Shown piece after piece: positions 26,178-39,627 of a DNA stretch of 64,000 bases. The notes beneath the pieces are model-generated. The model saw nothing but the letters and a program-made list of their open reading frames with translations, made no database searches and had not been told where the DNA came from. The first letter of the stretch is position 1, and each line of letters starts with the position of its first letter. Source of the stretch: JBFGCT01 sp963825565 (GTDB taxonomy: Bacteria > Actinomycetota > Acidimicrobiia > Acidimicrobiales > Ilumatobacteraceae); the NCBI GenBank assembly GCA_963825565.1, contig CAWGTW010000017.1, positions 1-64,000 of the forward strand. The letters are read 5' to 3'. A program made the translations under genes and the position numbers.

Positions 26178-27203
26178 TCAGGTGGTGAGGCCGAGGTCGC
26201 GCCAGTGGGGGACGTCGCAGAACTTTTCGATCATGCGGTAGGGGTACGAGGGCAGCTGAGGTGCTGACACCTCGTTCAGTCGGGTGAGGTCGTCGTCGGT
26301 GAGCTCGAGATCGATCGCTGCGAGGTTCTTGTCGAGTTGTTCGAGTGTCCGGGCGCCAAGCAGGACGGTCGACACGGTCGGCCGCGTCAGAAGCCAGGCC
26401 AGCGCGACATGTGCCATCGGCCGTCCGTGTCCGTCGGCGATATCCGCGACCGTGTCGAGGACGCTCCAGGTGTGATCGGTGTTGCGGAGGTCGTACGCCT
26501 CGACGCCGCGATTGGGGTCGTCCCCCAGGCGGGTCGGACCGTCGGGACGCCGGTCGTGTCGGTACTTGCCGGTCAGCCAGCCGCCACCGAGCGGCGACCA
26601 CGGGGTCGTGGAGATGCGATGGTCGATGCAGCACGGGAGCAGCTCGATCTCGATCGTTCGATCGAGCAGGTTGTACTGCGGCTGCAGTGCGCACGGCTCG
26701 ATGTGACGCGAAGTGCGTGCTGTTGCCAGGATCTCCGCGAGCTGCCAGCCGGTCACGTTCGACCAGGCGATCGAGTGCAACTTGCCTGCCCGGACGAGCG
26801 TCGAGAGGGTGTCGAGCGTCTCGTCGACCGGGGTGTTCTGGTCCCAGCCGTGCATGAAGTAGAGGTCGATGGCCCCGATGCCGAGCCGCTCGAGACTCGC
26901 GTCGACCGAGCGGACGATCGCCCGTCGTGAGCCTCCCGCCGAACCCGGCGGCGGTGCGAATCGTCCTTTGGTCGCGACGATCACGTCGTCGTGGCGGCGG
27001 TCGGCCAGCCATCGGCCGACGATGCGTTCCGATTCGCCGCCGCCGTACACGTCTGCGGTGTCGACGAGTGTGCCGCCGACGTCGTGGAACCGATCGAGCT
27101 GGGCCATCGCGTCGACGGGATCGGTCTCGACCCCGAACGTCATGGTGCCGAGCGCGAAGCGACTGACGACGAGTCCGGAGCGGCCGAGCGCGGCGGTCGG
27201 CAT
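26178..27203 (-). CDS. Aldo/keto reductase
   Basis: A 341-residue NADPH-dependent TIM-barrel oxidoreductase. The catalytic set is visible: Asp and Tyr in VDTADVYGGGESERIVG, Lys in VIVATKGRF, His in LYFMHGWD. The C-terminal cofactor region has STVLLGARTLEQLDKNL. The start MPTAALGRSGLVVSRFALGTM matches the usual family start, so I chose ATG 27203; ATG 27236 and TTG 27248 in the same frame are alternatives. The physiological carbonyl is unknown. The 270 bases before tRNA-Ile (27249-27519) show nothing recognised. Confidence 0.85.
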   Translation of the reverse strand: MPTAALGRSGLVVSRFALGTMTFGVETDPVDAMAQLDRFHDVGGTLVDTADVYGGGESERIVGRWLADRRHDDVIVATKGRFAPPPGSAGGSRRAIVRSVDASLERLGIGAIDLYFMHGWDQNTPVDETLDTLSTLVRAGKLHSIAWSNVTGWQLAEILATARTSRHIEPCALQPQYNLLDRTIEIELLPCCIDHRISTTPWSPLGGGWLTGKYRHDRRPDGPTRLGDDPNRGVEAYDLRNTDHTWSVLDTVADIADGHGRPMAHVALAWLLTRPTVSTVLLGARTLEQLDKNLAAIDLELTDDDLTRLNEVSAPQLPSYPYRMIEKFCDVPHWRDLGLTT

Positions 27204-27519
27204 CACCGGATGAACAGAGCTTGTCGGGGAGGTCATAGAGATACTCAACAGGTGTCACCCCGCCCGAAACAACGAACGGGATGACGATCACTCCCCGATC
27301 ACACGGTGAACGACGCGGCCGCAGCGTTCGTTCCAGCGACGTTCGATCGAGACCTGCGCGGCCTACCCGCTCGAGGACCCCGACGAGCACATTCGCCGAA
27401 TCGTCTGATCGGACCGCATTCCGCGGCTTCCGGAATGTCGCACGGACCTGACGCGGACCTGGCGAGCGCAACGGCCCCCTCTCGGGAGCCGCGCAGGCCG
27501 TCTACCAGGGGTTTGGTGG

Positions 27520-27593
27520 TGGGGCTAACAAGAATCGAACTTGTGACCTCATCCTTATCAGGGATGCGCTCTAACCGACTGAGCTATAGCCCC
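27520..27593 (-). tRNA. tRNA-Ile (anticodon GAU)
   Basis: A 74-base cloverleaf on the minus strand. The acceptor GGGGCTA pairs with TAGCCCC; D arm GCTC/GAGC; anticodon stem CATCC/GGATG with loop CTGATAA (anticodon GAT); T loop TTCGATT; discriminator A. CCA is not encoded. It lies 25 bases downstream of the DUF3566 gene, the standard actinobacterial position after gyrA. Confidence 0.95.
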
Positions 27594-27618
27594 TGGCCGG
27601 TGCGAGACGATAGCCGCG

Positions 27619-28869
27619 TCACCGCTCGATCGCACCGCTGTCGTCGACGACAGCTTCACGGATCATCGCGCCCGAGGAGTCCGAGATCACCGTGGGCACG
27701 ACCGGCTCGGGGCGGCGGACGACGAAGCGACGCATCGGCGACGTCCGGGTCTCGACGACCTCTTCTTCGAGGACCGTGAAGCGCACTCCGCCGACGATGT
27801 CGGTGATCAGGTTGAACAGCGTCGCGCCGAGCACGGCCAGCCCGGTGAAACCGACGACGGCGAACAGGCCGGCGATCCAGCCCGCGTGATAGATCTCCCC
27901 GCCGTTGAACTCGAACGAGCTCCAGCCGAACGACTCGAAGAAGCGTTCGAGGTTGTCGATCGTGCCCGTTGCGTAGGCCACGTTCCACAGCAGAACCGAT
28001 GCGGTCAACACGACGACGTACAGCACGAGGAACGCCAACGTCGCGATCTTGAACACGCTCCACGGGTCGACGTGGCGAACGATCCGGGTGACCTTGCGGA
28101 CGCGTGGCTTGCGTCCGAGGATGCGCGGGGGTCGAGCCGGAATCGGCACCGGCGCGGGGTCGTAGTCGGGCCGCCGTTTCGGACGGCGCCGCGCCGAGGT
28201 CGTGTCGTCCTGAGGGGAGAGATCGACGATCGGACCGTCGATGTCGGCGCGCCGCAGTTCCTCCAAGATGTCGTCGGACACGCCAGGGAAGTCGCCCTCC
28301 CGGGCCACGACCTCGTCCCCCTCCTCGGCATCGGCGTGGTCCTCGTCGGCATCCGGCGTGGCGATCACGATCGGAGGGAGCGGGAAGGGCGCGATCAGAT
28401 CGCCGGAGTCGTCGACGGCGGTTTCGTCGGTGTCGACGGACGCGACCACCGGCTCGGCGACCGCGACCTCGTCATCGACGATTCCCTCGTCGGTCTCGAC
28501 CAGCTCGTCGATCACGACGACCTCGGACGTCGCCAGGTCGACCTCGCCCGACCGGTCCGTGTCGACTCGATCGGCGGCGACCTCGTCGGGTTCGATGTCG
28601 TCGTCTCCGACGTCGAGCGAATCGAGCTCGGACGTGTCGAACTCGTCGGTGGCGATGATCTCCTCGACATCGAGTTCGTCGAGCCCGCCGTGACCGTTGC
28701 CGCCACGATCGTCACCGCTGCCATGACCGTTGCCGTTGGGCGGCGCCGAGCCGTCGGGAATCAGCTCGCCGATCGCCCGGTCGGCCGCGGCGACCTCGGC
28801 AGCGACGAAGTCGTCGAGCTCGCCAAGCGCCGCGACATCGCGGTCGAGAGCGCGCTCGGTCTTGCTCAT
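27619..28869 (-). CDS. DUF3566 membrane protein downstream of gyrA
   Basis: A 416-residue protein. The first 240 or so residues are highly acidic and low-complexity, rich in Asp, Glu and Val with runs such as DELDVEEIIATDEFD. A basic patch follows (RRRPKRRPDYDP). The C-terminal third is DUF3566: VTRIVRHVDPWSVFKIATL, a membrane helix, the loop SFGWSSFEF, a second helix (IAGLFAVVGFTGLAVLGA) and LFNLITDIVGGVRFTVLEE. Homologues are found next to gyrA in most actinobacteria; function is not established. ATG 28869 (SKTERALDRD) was chosen over an upstream start lying in a GC-poor leader. Confidence 0.8.
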   Translation of the reverse strand: MSKTERALDRDVAALGELDDFVAAEVAAADRAIGELIPDGSAPPNGNGHGSGDDRGGNGHGGLDELDVEEIIATDEFDTSELDSLDVGDDDIEPDEVAADRVDTDRSGEVDLATSEVVVIDELVETDEGIVDDEVAVAEPVVASVDTDETAVDDSGDLIAPFPLPPIVIATPDADEDHADAEEGDEVVAREGDFPGVSDDILEELRRADIDGPIVDLSPQDDTTSARRRPKRRPDYDPAPVPIPARPPRILGRKPRVRKVTRIVRHVDPWSVFKIATLAFLVLYVVVLTASVLLWNVAYATGTIDNLERFFESFGWSSFEFNGGEIYHAGWIAGLFAVVGFTGLAVLGATLFNLITDIVGGVRFTVLEEEVVETRTSPMRRFVVRRPEPVVPTVISDSSGAMIREAVVDDSGAIER

Positions 28870-28974
28870 CGGACCGATTGTACGCATCGAAACCGTTACG
28901 TTCTCGTCAAGCTTCGAACAGCCCGACGCGAATCGGGCATCGCAGGTGCGCACGCCGTCGAAGACCGACCCCGC

Positions 28975-29350
28975 TCACGGGGCGTCGGTGGCCCGCGCCG
29001 AGGCGGTCGAATCACCGACGCGGACGACGACGACCACCTCGTGGGGACCGGGGCCGACGGTCCACGACACGAGCACGGCGCCGTTTCGCCGGGCCAGTTC
29101 GGCAGCGGCCCACCGACCGCCTTCGAGCGAGGCCGAGCGCGGCGGCATCGGCCGCGGACTGCGCCCGGGTGCGCTCGATCAGGTGGGATCCGAACTCACC
29201 CAACGCGACCGACAGCACGACGGCCAACGTCGCCGCGATCACGAGCAGCACGATCGCAGCCTGCCCACGGTCGCGGCCACTGGCGGTCCACGTCGGCGGG
29301 GGGTCGCCCCGCTCCCGGCCGACATCGATCACCGCGCGTGCGTCCATCAT
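28975..29350 (-). pseudogene. TadE/Rv3654c-like protein, one frameshift
   Basis: From ATG 29350 the frame gives DRGQAAIVLLVIAATLAVVL, a pseudopilin-like helix, then RTRAQSAADAAAL. This is the layout of the TadE-like family (Rv3654c type) found in actinobacterial pilus/secretion clusters. Near 29135 the frame is lost; one base removed restores SLEGGRWAAAELARRNGAVLVSW and an end at 28975. No other Tad genes are nearby. It sits between gyrA and the DUF3566 gene, an unusual place. Either a decaying gene or a base-call error. Confidence 0.6.
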
Positions 29351-29415
29351 CTGCCTCCGATCGTGAATTCGGCGGCGATCGAGGACGATCGCGACGGGGC
29401 CGTACGGCCGAGCGG

Positions 29416-31872
<2,457 letters not shown>

Positions 31873-31914
31873 GTGTCGTCAGTCGTCAGTCGTCGGGGAT
31901 GCGGGCCGGTGCGG

Positions 31915-33924
<2,010 letters not shown>

Positions 33925-34154
33925 TCGTACCTCGATGTTGCGGTCGTCGTGGGCGTGGCCGCGAAAGGCCACGTTGTCGGGGCGATCGGGGGGTGATGCC
34001 AGGTCGGTCAGGCCGGCTCCCACACCGTGTCGCGATTGATCTCCATCCTACCGGGAGGGTGTCACCGATCGGGGGAGCCTGCGCTCGAATACGGCGATCG
34101 ATCGAGGCCGGTCCGACCCGCGTCTCGTCGCACCCGATGCCATCGCAAAGCGCG

Positions 34155-34466
34155 TCATCGCACGCCCCGGTCGTTGCCCCGAGCGACGCGCACGTCGATC
34201 CGCTCGACGCGCACGCCGGCGACGGTCAGCAGACGCTCGATGATGTCGCCGGTCAGGAACTTGACCTGGGTCGCCCACGCCGGATCCTGGACCTCGACGG
34301 TCAACACCGCCTGATCGAGGCGGACCGGGCGGACCTGGCGGGCGATGTCCTCCCCCACCGCATCGGCCCACTTGCCGAACACGCCGCCGATCTGGAGCCG
34401 GTCGGTGCCCCGCAGCGACCGCATCATCGAGTCGAGCGACGCCGAGATGGGGACGGGATCGGCCAT
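34155..34466 (-). CDS. dciA: DciA/DUF721 family protein
   Basis: A 103-residue protein of the DUF721 family. GKWADAVGEDIARQVRPVRL and LTVEVQDPAWATQVKFLTGDII are diagnostic. DciA recruits or loads the replicative helicase in bacteria lacking DnaC/DnaI-type loaders. The position between recF and gyrB is conserved in actinobacteria. ATG 34466, 46 bases after recF. The gap to gyrB (33925-34154) holds no gene. Confidence 0.85.
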   Translation of the reverse strand: MADPVPISASLDSMMRSLRGTDRLQIGGVFGKWADAVGEDIARQVRPVRLDQAVLTVEVQDPAWATQVKFLTGDIIERLLTVAGVRVERIDVRVARGNDRGVR

Positions 34467-34512
34467 CGCGCGACGGTACCGCGTGCGGCCACCGAGTGGG
34501 CTCCCCCACCGG

Positions 34513-35595
34513 TCACCCCGCGCTGACCACCCCGTCCACGATGCGAAGCACGTGGTCCGGGTGTGCGTTCGCCGGTAACTCGTGGGCCGTCGTGATGATC
34601 ACCTGCCCACCCGGGAGATGGTCGAGCAGGGCCGTCGCCCGGTGGTCGTCGAGTTCGGACAAGACGTCGTCGAGGACGAGCAACGGTGCAGAACCGGTCC
34701 GCTCGGTGACCAGGCGGTGAGCGGCGAGGCGCAACGACAGCGCCAGGCTGCGCTGCTCGCCTTGGGACGCGTGCGTGCGACTCGGGAGCCCGTTGACCGC
34801 GATCACCAGCTCGTCGCGATGGGGGCCGACGGTCGACACGCCGCGGCGGACGTCGGCGGTGCGCGACATCGCGAGCGCCGCGGCAAGCCCGGACCGGCGC
34901 CACTCCGGCTCGTAGCGCATCTCGATCGGCGTCGGCTGCCCGGCGAGCTGTTCGTACGCTTCGAGGACCATCGGCGTGACGCGGGCGACCAGCGTGGCGC
35001 GGGCGTACCCGAACTGATCGGCGACATCGGCGAACCGGGCGTCCCACACGTCGAGGGTTGCCTCGATCTCCGGTGTCAGGCGACCGCCCGCCTGCTTGAG
35101 CAACGTGTTGCGCTGCCGGACGATCCGGTCGATCTCGAGCCGCACCGCGTCGTACTTGGTCGCTAGCGCGACGAGCGTGTCGTCGAGGTATCGGCGTCGG
35201 TCGCCGGGGCCGCCCTTGATCAAGATCAGATCGTCGGGGGCGAAGACCGTGACCCGCATCGTCCCGAGCAGGTCGCGCGCCCGGTTGAGCTTCTGCCGGT
35301 TGACCTGCACCCGATTGCGGCCGGCGACGGCGAGCTCCGCTTCGATCAGCAGCTCCCTCCCGTCGTCGTGGCCGATGATTGCCCGGATCACGGCCTGCTC
35401 CGCGCCGGCCTTGACCAGCGCGTCGTTCGGCGCCCCGCGGAAGCTCGACAGTGTGGCGAGGTACGCCAACGCCTCAGCGAGGTTGGTCTTGCCCTGGCCG
35501 TTGTCACCGATCACCGCCGTCGTGCCCGAGTCGAGCTCGAACGTCGCGGCGGAGTAGTTCCGGAAGTCGACGAGCTCGAGGTGACGGACGATCAT
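34513..35595 (-). CDS. recF: DNA replication/repair protein RecF
   Basis: A 360-residue SMC-like ATPase that acts with RecO/RecR in gap repair. Walker A is GDNGQGKTNLAEAL, the ABC signature lies in ASQGEQRSLALSLRLA, and Walker B is PLLVLDDVLSELD. The start MIVRHLELVDFRNY is typical (ATG 35595). It follows dnaN in the same direction and belongs to the dnaA-dnaN-recF-dciA-gyrB-gyrA run. Confidence 0.97.
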   Translation of the reverse strand: MIVRHLELVDFRNYSAATFELDSGTTAVIGDNGQGKTNLAEALAYLATLSSFRGAPNDALVKAGAEQAVIRAIIGHDDGRELLIEAELAVAGRNRVQVNRQKLNRARDLLGTMRVTVFAPDDLILIKGGPGDRRRYLDDTLVALATKYDAVRLEIDRIVRQRNTLLKQAGGRLTPEIEATLDVWDARFADVADQFGYARATLVARVTPMVLEAYEQLAGQPTPIEMRYEPEWRRSGLAAALAMSRTADVRRGVSTVGPHRDELVIAVNGLPSRTHASQGEQRSLALSLRLAAHRLVTERTGSAPLLVLDDVLSELDDHRATALLDHLPGGQVIITTAHELPANAHPDHVLRIVDGVVSAG

Positions 35596-35706
35596 GGAGA
35601 CGAAGTGACCTCACCGCCGGGCGGCGGGCGACGACCGCCCGGCGGCCCGCAGGGACCCGGTGACCTTCACGCGGTGCCCGATGACGGCGCAGCCGAACGG
35701 CAGCCG

Positions 35707-36804
35707 CTATTCGGGAACCCGCACCGGCATCAGCAGGTACAGGTAGTCGTCCTGGCCGGCGCCGCGCAACACGACCGGCTTCATCTTGTCGAGGGTGGCC
35801 AGGGTGACATCGTCGCTGTCGATCGCGTCGATGCCAGCCGCGAGGTAGTCCGGGTTGAACGCGACCGTCATCTCCGCTCCGTCGTAGTGCGCGTCGATCT
35901 CCTCTGCCGCAGTGCCCACGTCCTGGGTGATCGCCGTGAGTCGCACCGTGTCGCCACCGAGGGCCAGGCGCACCGGCGTCGAGTCCTGGGCGAGGATCTT
36001 GACGCGGCGGATCGCTTCGACCATCGCCGCCTTGCCCACGGTCAGCAGGTTCGGGTAACTCGACGGCAGCAGGTTGCGGTAGTTCGGGAAGTCGCCCTCG
36101 ATCAGCCGGGTGCTCAACCGGGTCGCGCCGGTCTCGAACGTCGCCTCCCGAGCCCCGAAGCGGACGACGAGTTCCCCCGCATCGTCGAGCAGCCGTTGCA
36201 GCTCGCTCAGCGCGCGCCCAGGGATCAGAACCGACTGGCCCGAGCCCAGCACCGACGAGTCGGGCAGGTCACGAACCGCCAGCCGGTACGAGTCGGTCGC
36301 GACGAGCCGGAGCCCCTCGTCCTCCGATGCGAACAACACGCCGGTGAGCACGGCCCTGGCATCGTCGGTCGAGGCCGCCCGCACGACCTGCCGGAGCGCA
36401 TCGGCCATCGCCCCGGCGGGCAGGGTCACTGCGTCGCCCGCCGGTTCGCTCTGGGCCGGGTAGTCGTCGAGCGACAGTGGGCGCACCGCGAACTGCGAGC
36501 GCCCCGCGCTGATCGACAGGTCGGTCTCACCGAGCTCGACTTCGACCGCACCGGGCGGCAGCGCCCTGACGATGTCGGCGGTCAGCCGGGCGGGAACCAC
36601 TGCCGATCCGTCGCGCTCGCCGCCGACCTCGACGGTGAGGCGGATCGTCAACTCGAGATCGGTGCCGGTGACGGTCAAGCGGTCGCCGTCGATCTCCATC
36701 CGGATGCCCGCGAGTACCGGCAAGGTCCCGGTGCGGTTCGTGGCCGCTCGACCTGCCGAACCGACGGCGTCGGCAAGGACGTCACGCTCACAACGAAACT
36801 TCAC
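35707..36804 (-). CDS. dnaN: DNA polymerase III sliding clamp (beta)
   Basis: A 365-residue clamp that tethers polymerase III to DNA. Three similar domains are seen; typical segments are MKFRCERDVLADAV at the start, LFASEDEGLRLVATDSYRLA and FNPDYLAAGIDAI, with the C-terminal YLLMPVRV. The start codon is GTG 36804. The 301-base gap to dnaA is the probable origin. Confidence 0.97.
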   Translation of the reverse strand: MKFRCERDVLADAVGSAGRAATNRTGTLPVLAGIRMEIDGDRLTVTGTDLELTIRLTVEVGGERDGSAVVPARLTADIVRALPPGAVEVELGETDLSISAGRSQFAVRPLSLDDYPAQSEPAGDAVTLPAGAMADALRQVVRAASTDDARAVLTGVLFASEDEGLRLVATDSYRLAVRDLPDSSVLGSGQSVLIPGRALSELQRLLDDAGELVVRFGAREATFETGATRLSTRLIEGDFPNYRNLLPSSYPNLLTVGKAAMVEAIRRVKILAQDSTPVRLALGGDTVRLTAITQDVGTAAEEIDAHYDGAEMTVAFNPDYLAAGIDAIDSDDVTLATLDKMKPVVLRGAGQDDYLYLLMPVRVPE

Positions 36805-37105
36805 AGTGCGAACTTCTCCTCATGCAGGCTTGTCTCAACAGATAGTGCCAGTAGTAGGTGTTGTGGATTGGGGACAACCACGTAACGGTGCAGCGTAGGG
36901 CGGCCGTCGCCATGCACATGGGATGGCCGTCGATCCCCAGGCTCGGACTTACACCGATGTGATCCGGTGGACGAACGCGAGTTGTCCACCGACGCAGGCC
37001 GTGTTGTCCCGACGCTGCCCACCGTGTTGTCCCCACGGTGGCGTGTCGTACGGCACCGTGTGCGGCAACGTGTGATCGGGCGCACGGGGACGGGACTCGC
37101 CACCA
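36805..37105. other. Probable oriC, dnaA-dnaN intergenic
   Basis: Several DnaA-box-like 9-mers occur: TGGGGACAA at 36869-36877 (reverse), TTGTCCACC at 36982-36990, TTGTCCCGA at 37004-37012 and TTGTCCCCA at 37027-37035, each one or two changes from the high-GC consensus TTGTCCACA. No gene is present. The dnaA-dnaN gap is the origin in mycobacteria and streptomycetes. An AT-richer segment lies at the dnaN side (about 36805-36870) and could be the unwinding element. Confidence 0.75.
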
Positions 37106-38527
37106 TCAGGCCTTCAGCTGCTGCAACAGGTCGGTGACCTGGTCGTAGATCTGCTTGCGTTCCTTCATCAGCCGCTGGATCTTCTCGTTGGCGTGGATGA
37201 CCGTCGTGTGGTCTCGCCCGCCGAACAGCCGGGCGATCGCCGGATAGCTGAGATCGGTGAGCTCACGGAAGACGTACATCGCGATCTGGCGGGCGGTGAC
37301 CAGCGGACGTTGCCGGCTCTTGCCCTTGAGGGCGTCGACGTCGAACTTGAGGATCGAAGCGATGTCGGCGAGCAGTTCCTCGTCGGTTCTCGCCTTCGGC
37401 TTGGAGTCGTTGAGCAGGTCGGCGAGCTGGGTCTGGGCGAGTTCGGTCGTGATCGGGACCTGGTTGAGGCTGGCGAATGCGGTGACTCGGATCAAGGCGC
37501 CTTCGAGCTCGCGGATGTTGGTGGCGATGTGCGCGGCGATGAACTCGAGGGTGTCACTCGGGACCTCGACGCGGTCGCGCTCGGCCTTGTTGCGCAAGAT
37601 GGCCAACCTGGTCTCGAGGTCGGGTGGCTGGATGTCGGTGATCAGTCCCCACTTGAAGCGGCCGCGCAGGCGTTCTTCGAGCGTGGGGATCGCGTCGGGC
37701 ACGCGGTCCGAGGAGATGACGATCTGCTTGTTGGCGCCGTGCAGGGAGTTGAACGTGTGGAAGAACTCCTCCTGGAGCCCTTCTTTCCCGGCGATGAACT
37801 GGATGTCGTCGATCAGCAGGACGTCGATGTCGCGGTAACGGCGGCGCAAGCTGTTGGTGGCGTTCTGGCGGATCGCATCGACGTACTCGTTCATGAACGT
37901 CTCGGTCGACACGTAGCGCACCTCGTGGTGCTGGTAGTGGACGCTGACGTAGTGCCCGATCGCGTGGAGCAGGTGGGTCTTACCGAGACCGGCGGAGCCG
38001 TAGATGAACAGCGGGTTGTAGCTTCGCGCCGGTGTCTCGGCCACGCGCTGTGCTGCGGCGAGGGCGAACTTGTTCGAGTCACCTTTGACGAAGGTTTCGA
38101 AGGTGTAGCGCGGGTTGAGCCCCGCATCGTCGGGCGCACCCATGTTCGGATCGAGGATCGCCGTGGTCAGCGCCTGTTCGGAGACGTCGACCGACGAGGC
38201 CGCAACCAGATCGAGATCGCGATCGCGATCACCGGCGATCGATCGCTCGGCACCGGGATCGAAGTTGTAGGACGTGTCGCCGGCGACGACGTCGACCTCG
38301 ATTCGTCGGCGCCCCTCGCCGACTTCGTCGAGCGCGTCGGTGACCAGGGGCAGGTACCGGTTCAAGATGCGATCGCGAACGTAGACGCTCGGCGCGAGCA
38401 ACCGCAGCGTCTCGGCATCGGACTCGAGCGGCAGGACGTCCTGGAATGTCGAGAACCAGACCGACTCCTTGAGTTGGTCACGCAAAGACCGTGTGACCTG
38501 TATCCACACGTCGTCGGCGTCGCTCAC
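37106..38527 (-). CDS. dnaA: Chromosomal replication initiator DnaA
   Basis: A 473-residue initiator. Domain I is at the start (IQVTRSLRDQLKESVWFSTF); domain III has Walker A GSAGLGKTHLLHAIG, Walker B VLLIDDIQF and sensor regions; domain IV has the box-binding GGRDHTTVIHANEKI. I chose GTG 38527, since GGAG lies six bases before it; the ATG at 38533 directly abuts that site. An inverted pair of perfect DnaA boxes lies 40 bases upstream, indicating autoregulation. Confidence 0.97.
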   Translation of the reverse strand: MSDADDVWIQVTRSLRDQLKESVWFSTFQDVLPLESDAETLRLLAPSVYVRDRILNRYLPLVTDALDEVGEGRRRIEVDVVAGDTSYNFDPGAERSIAGDRDRDLDLVAASSVDVSEQALTTAILDPNMGAPDDAGLNPRYTFETFVKGDSNKFALAAAQRVAETPARSYNPLFIYGSAGLGKTHLLHAIGHYVSVHYQHHEVRYVSTETFMNEYVDAIRQNATNSLRRRYRDIDVLLIDDIQFIAGKEGLQEEFFHTFNSLHGANKQIVISSDRVPDAIPTLEERLRGRFKWGLITDIQPPDLETRLAILRNKAERDRVEVPSDTLEFIAAHIATNIRELEGALIRVTAFASLNQVPITTELAQTQLADLLNDSKPKARTDEELLADIASILKFDVDALKGKSRQRPLVTARQIAMYVFRELTDLSYPAIARLFGGRDHTTVIHANEKIQRLMKERKQIYDQVTDLLQQLKA

Positions 38528-38554
38528 CTGCATCTCCGGATCGATCGCCCCAGA

Positions 38555-38589
38555 TGGTCCACATACTTGTCCACACAGTGTGGACAAGT
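38555..38589. promoter_or_regulatory. DnaA-box cluster upstream of dnaA
   Basis: A perfect TTGTCCACA at 38567-38575 and its reverse complement at 38579-38587 form an 11-base-arm palindrome with a three-base centre. A third site, TGGTCCACA, lies at 38555-38563. The cluster lies just upstream of dnaA and probably serves autoregulation, or is part of a split origin. The rest of the gap to rpmH must hold divergent promoters. Confidence 0.8.
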
Positions 38590-38852
38590 CTCGGCGGCGG
38601 GCGGAGAGCCGAACATAGCACGTTCGTCGTGGGAGGAAAACTTGACGTGACAAGGGCGCTGAGCTGGGGTTTTTCGGGTCGGTCGCCCTGTTGACAACTT
38701 ACATCGGTGTGGTTTGTGACCCCTGGTTGGGACCGTGACCAGGTACGCCGTAGCCTGGTCCGGTCAGTCCGTGGCCGCGTTCGCTCGATCCGAGCGGGCG
38801 TCGCGAGTTTGCCAGGTGACATGTTTGTCGACCCGAACGTCCGGAGAGCGCC

Positions 38853-38987
38853 GTGAAACGTACCTTTCAGCCGAACAACCGCCGCCGAGCGCGCAAGCAC
38901 GGCTTTCGTGCTCGCATGAGTACTCGGGCCGGCCGAGCGGTCTTGAAGTCACGGCGCGCCAAGGGACGCGCCCGGCTGTCGGCTTGA
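38853..38987 (+). CDS. rpmH: Ribosomal protein L34
   Basis: A 44-residue basic protein, start GTG 38853: KRTFQPNNRRRARKHGFRAR, then STRAGRAVLKSRRAKGRARL, the full L34 pattern and the usual length. GGAGAG lies nine bases upstream. The stop overlaps the TTG start of rnpA. Divergent from dnaA. Confidence 0.97.
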   Translation: MKRTFQPNNRRRARKHGFRARMSTRAGRAVLKSRRAKGRARLSA

Positions 38988-39313
38988 TCGGCCGCATCCA
39001 GGACCGGGCGGCCTTCGAGCGACTCCGTCGCGACGGCACTCGGGTCCGGATCGATCCGCTGTGGTGTTCATTCCTCCTCGAACCCGAACTCGAGCCGCCG
39101 CGCGTCGCGTTCGCCATCGGCCGAGCCACCGGCAACGCGGTGACGCGCAACCGGCTCCGGCGACGGCTCCGGGCGATCCTGGCCGATTCCGATCCCCCGA
39201 GCGTGTTGCTGCTGATCGGCGTTCGTCCCGCCGCCGTCGAACTGACGTTCCCCGAGCTGGCCGAGCGGGTGGACTCGCTGCTCGATGCGGTGCGCCTGCG
39301 GGTCAGCTCGTGA
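38984..39313 (+). CDS. rnpA: Ribonuclease P protein component
   Basis: A 109-residue basic protein that assists RNase P RNA in tRNA 5' processing. The RNR motif is present (GNAVTRNRLRRRLRAIL), preceded by FAIGRATGNAV. I chose TTG 38984, which overlaps the rpmH stop by four bases as is common. The stop overlaps the yidD start. Confidence 0.9.
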   Translation: MIGRIQDRAAFERLRRDGTRVRIDPLWCSFLLEPELEPPRVAFAIGRATGNAVTRNRLRRRLRAILADSDPPSVLLLIGVRPAAVELTFPELAERVDSLLDAVRLRVSS

Positions 39314-39621
39314 CATCATTGGCGGCGGTGCCCGAACAGCGCTCGCGGACGGAGCCCTCGACGCGGCCACAACGGCTGGCGTTGCGGATGATCGTGGCGT
39401 ACCAGCGCGCTTTCGAAGGCCGTCCGTCGCCCTGCCGCTTCTACCCGTCGTGTTCGTCCTATGCCCATGAGGCCGTCGCAGTGCACGGCACCGCCCGCGG
39501 CGGCTGGCTGACCCTTCGACGGCTGCTGCGGTGCCGCCCGCTCGGACCTTCGGGATTTGATCCCGTCCCGGAACGCAGCGCTGCACCGGGCCGCCATGAC
39601 GCCATCGAGAAAGGCGGCTGA
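39310..39621 (+). CDS. yidD: Membrane protein insertion efficiency factor YidD
   Basis: A 103-residue protein with the YidD motif PCRFYPSCSSYAHEAV, then GWLTLRRLLRCRPLG and DPVPE at the end. It helps YidC insert inner-membrane proteins. GTG 39310 overlaps the rnpA stop by four bases; yidC begins six bases downstream. The N-terminus is about 20 residues longer than the E. coli form. Confidence 0.92.
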   Translation: MTSLAAVPEQRSRTEPSTRPQRLALRMIVAYQRAFEGRPSPCRFYPSCSSYAHEAVAVHGTARGGWLTLRRLLRCRPLGPSGFDPVPERSAAPGRHDAIEKGG

Positions 39622-39627
39622 TCGCCG

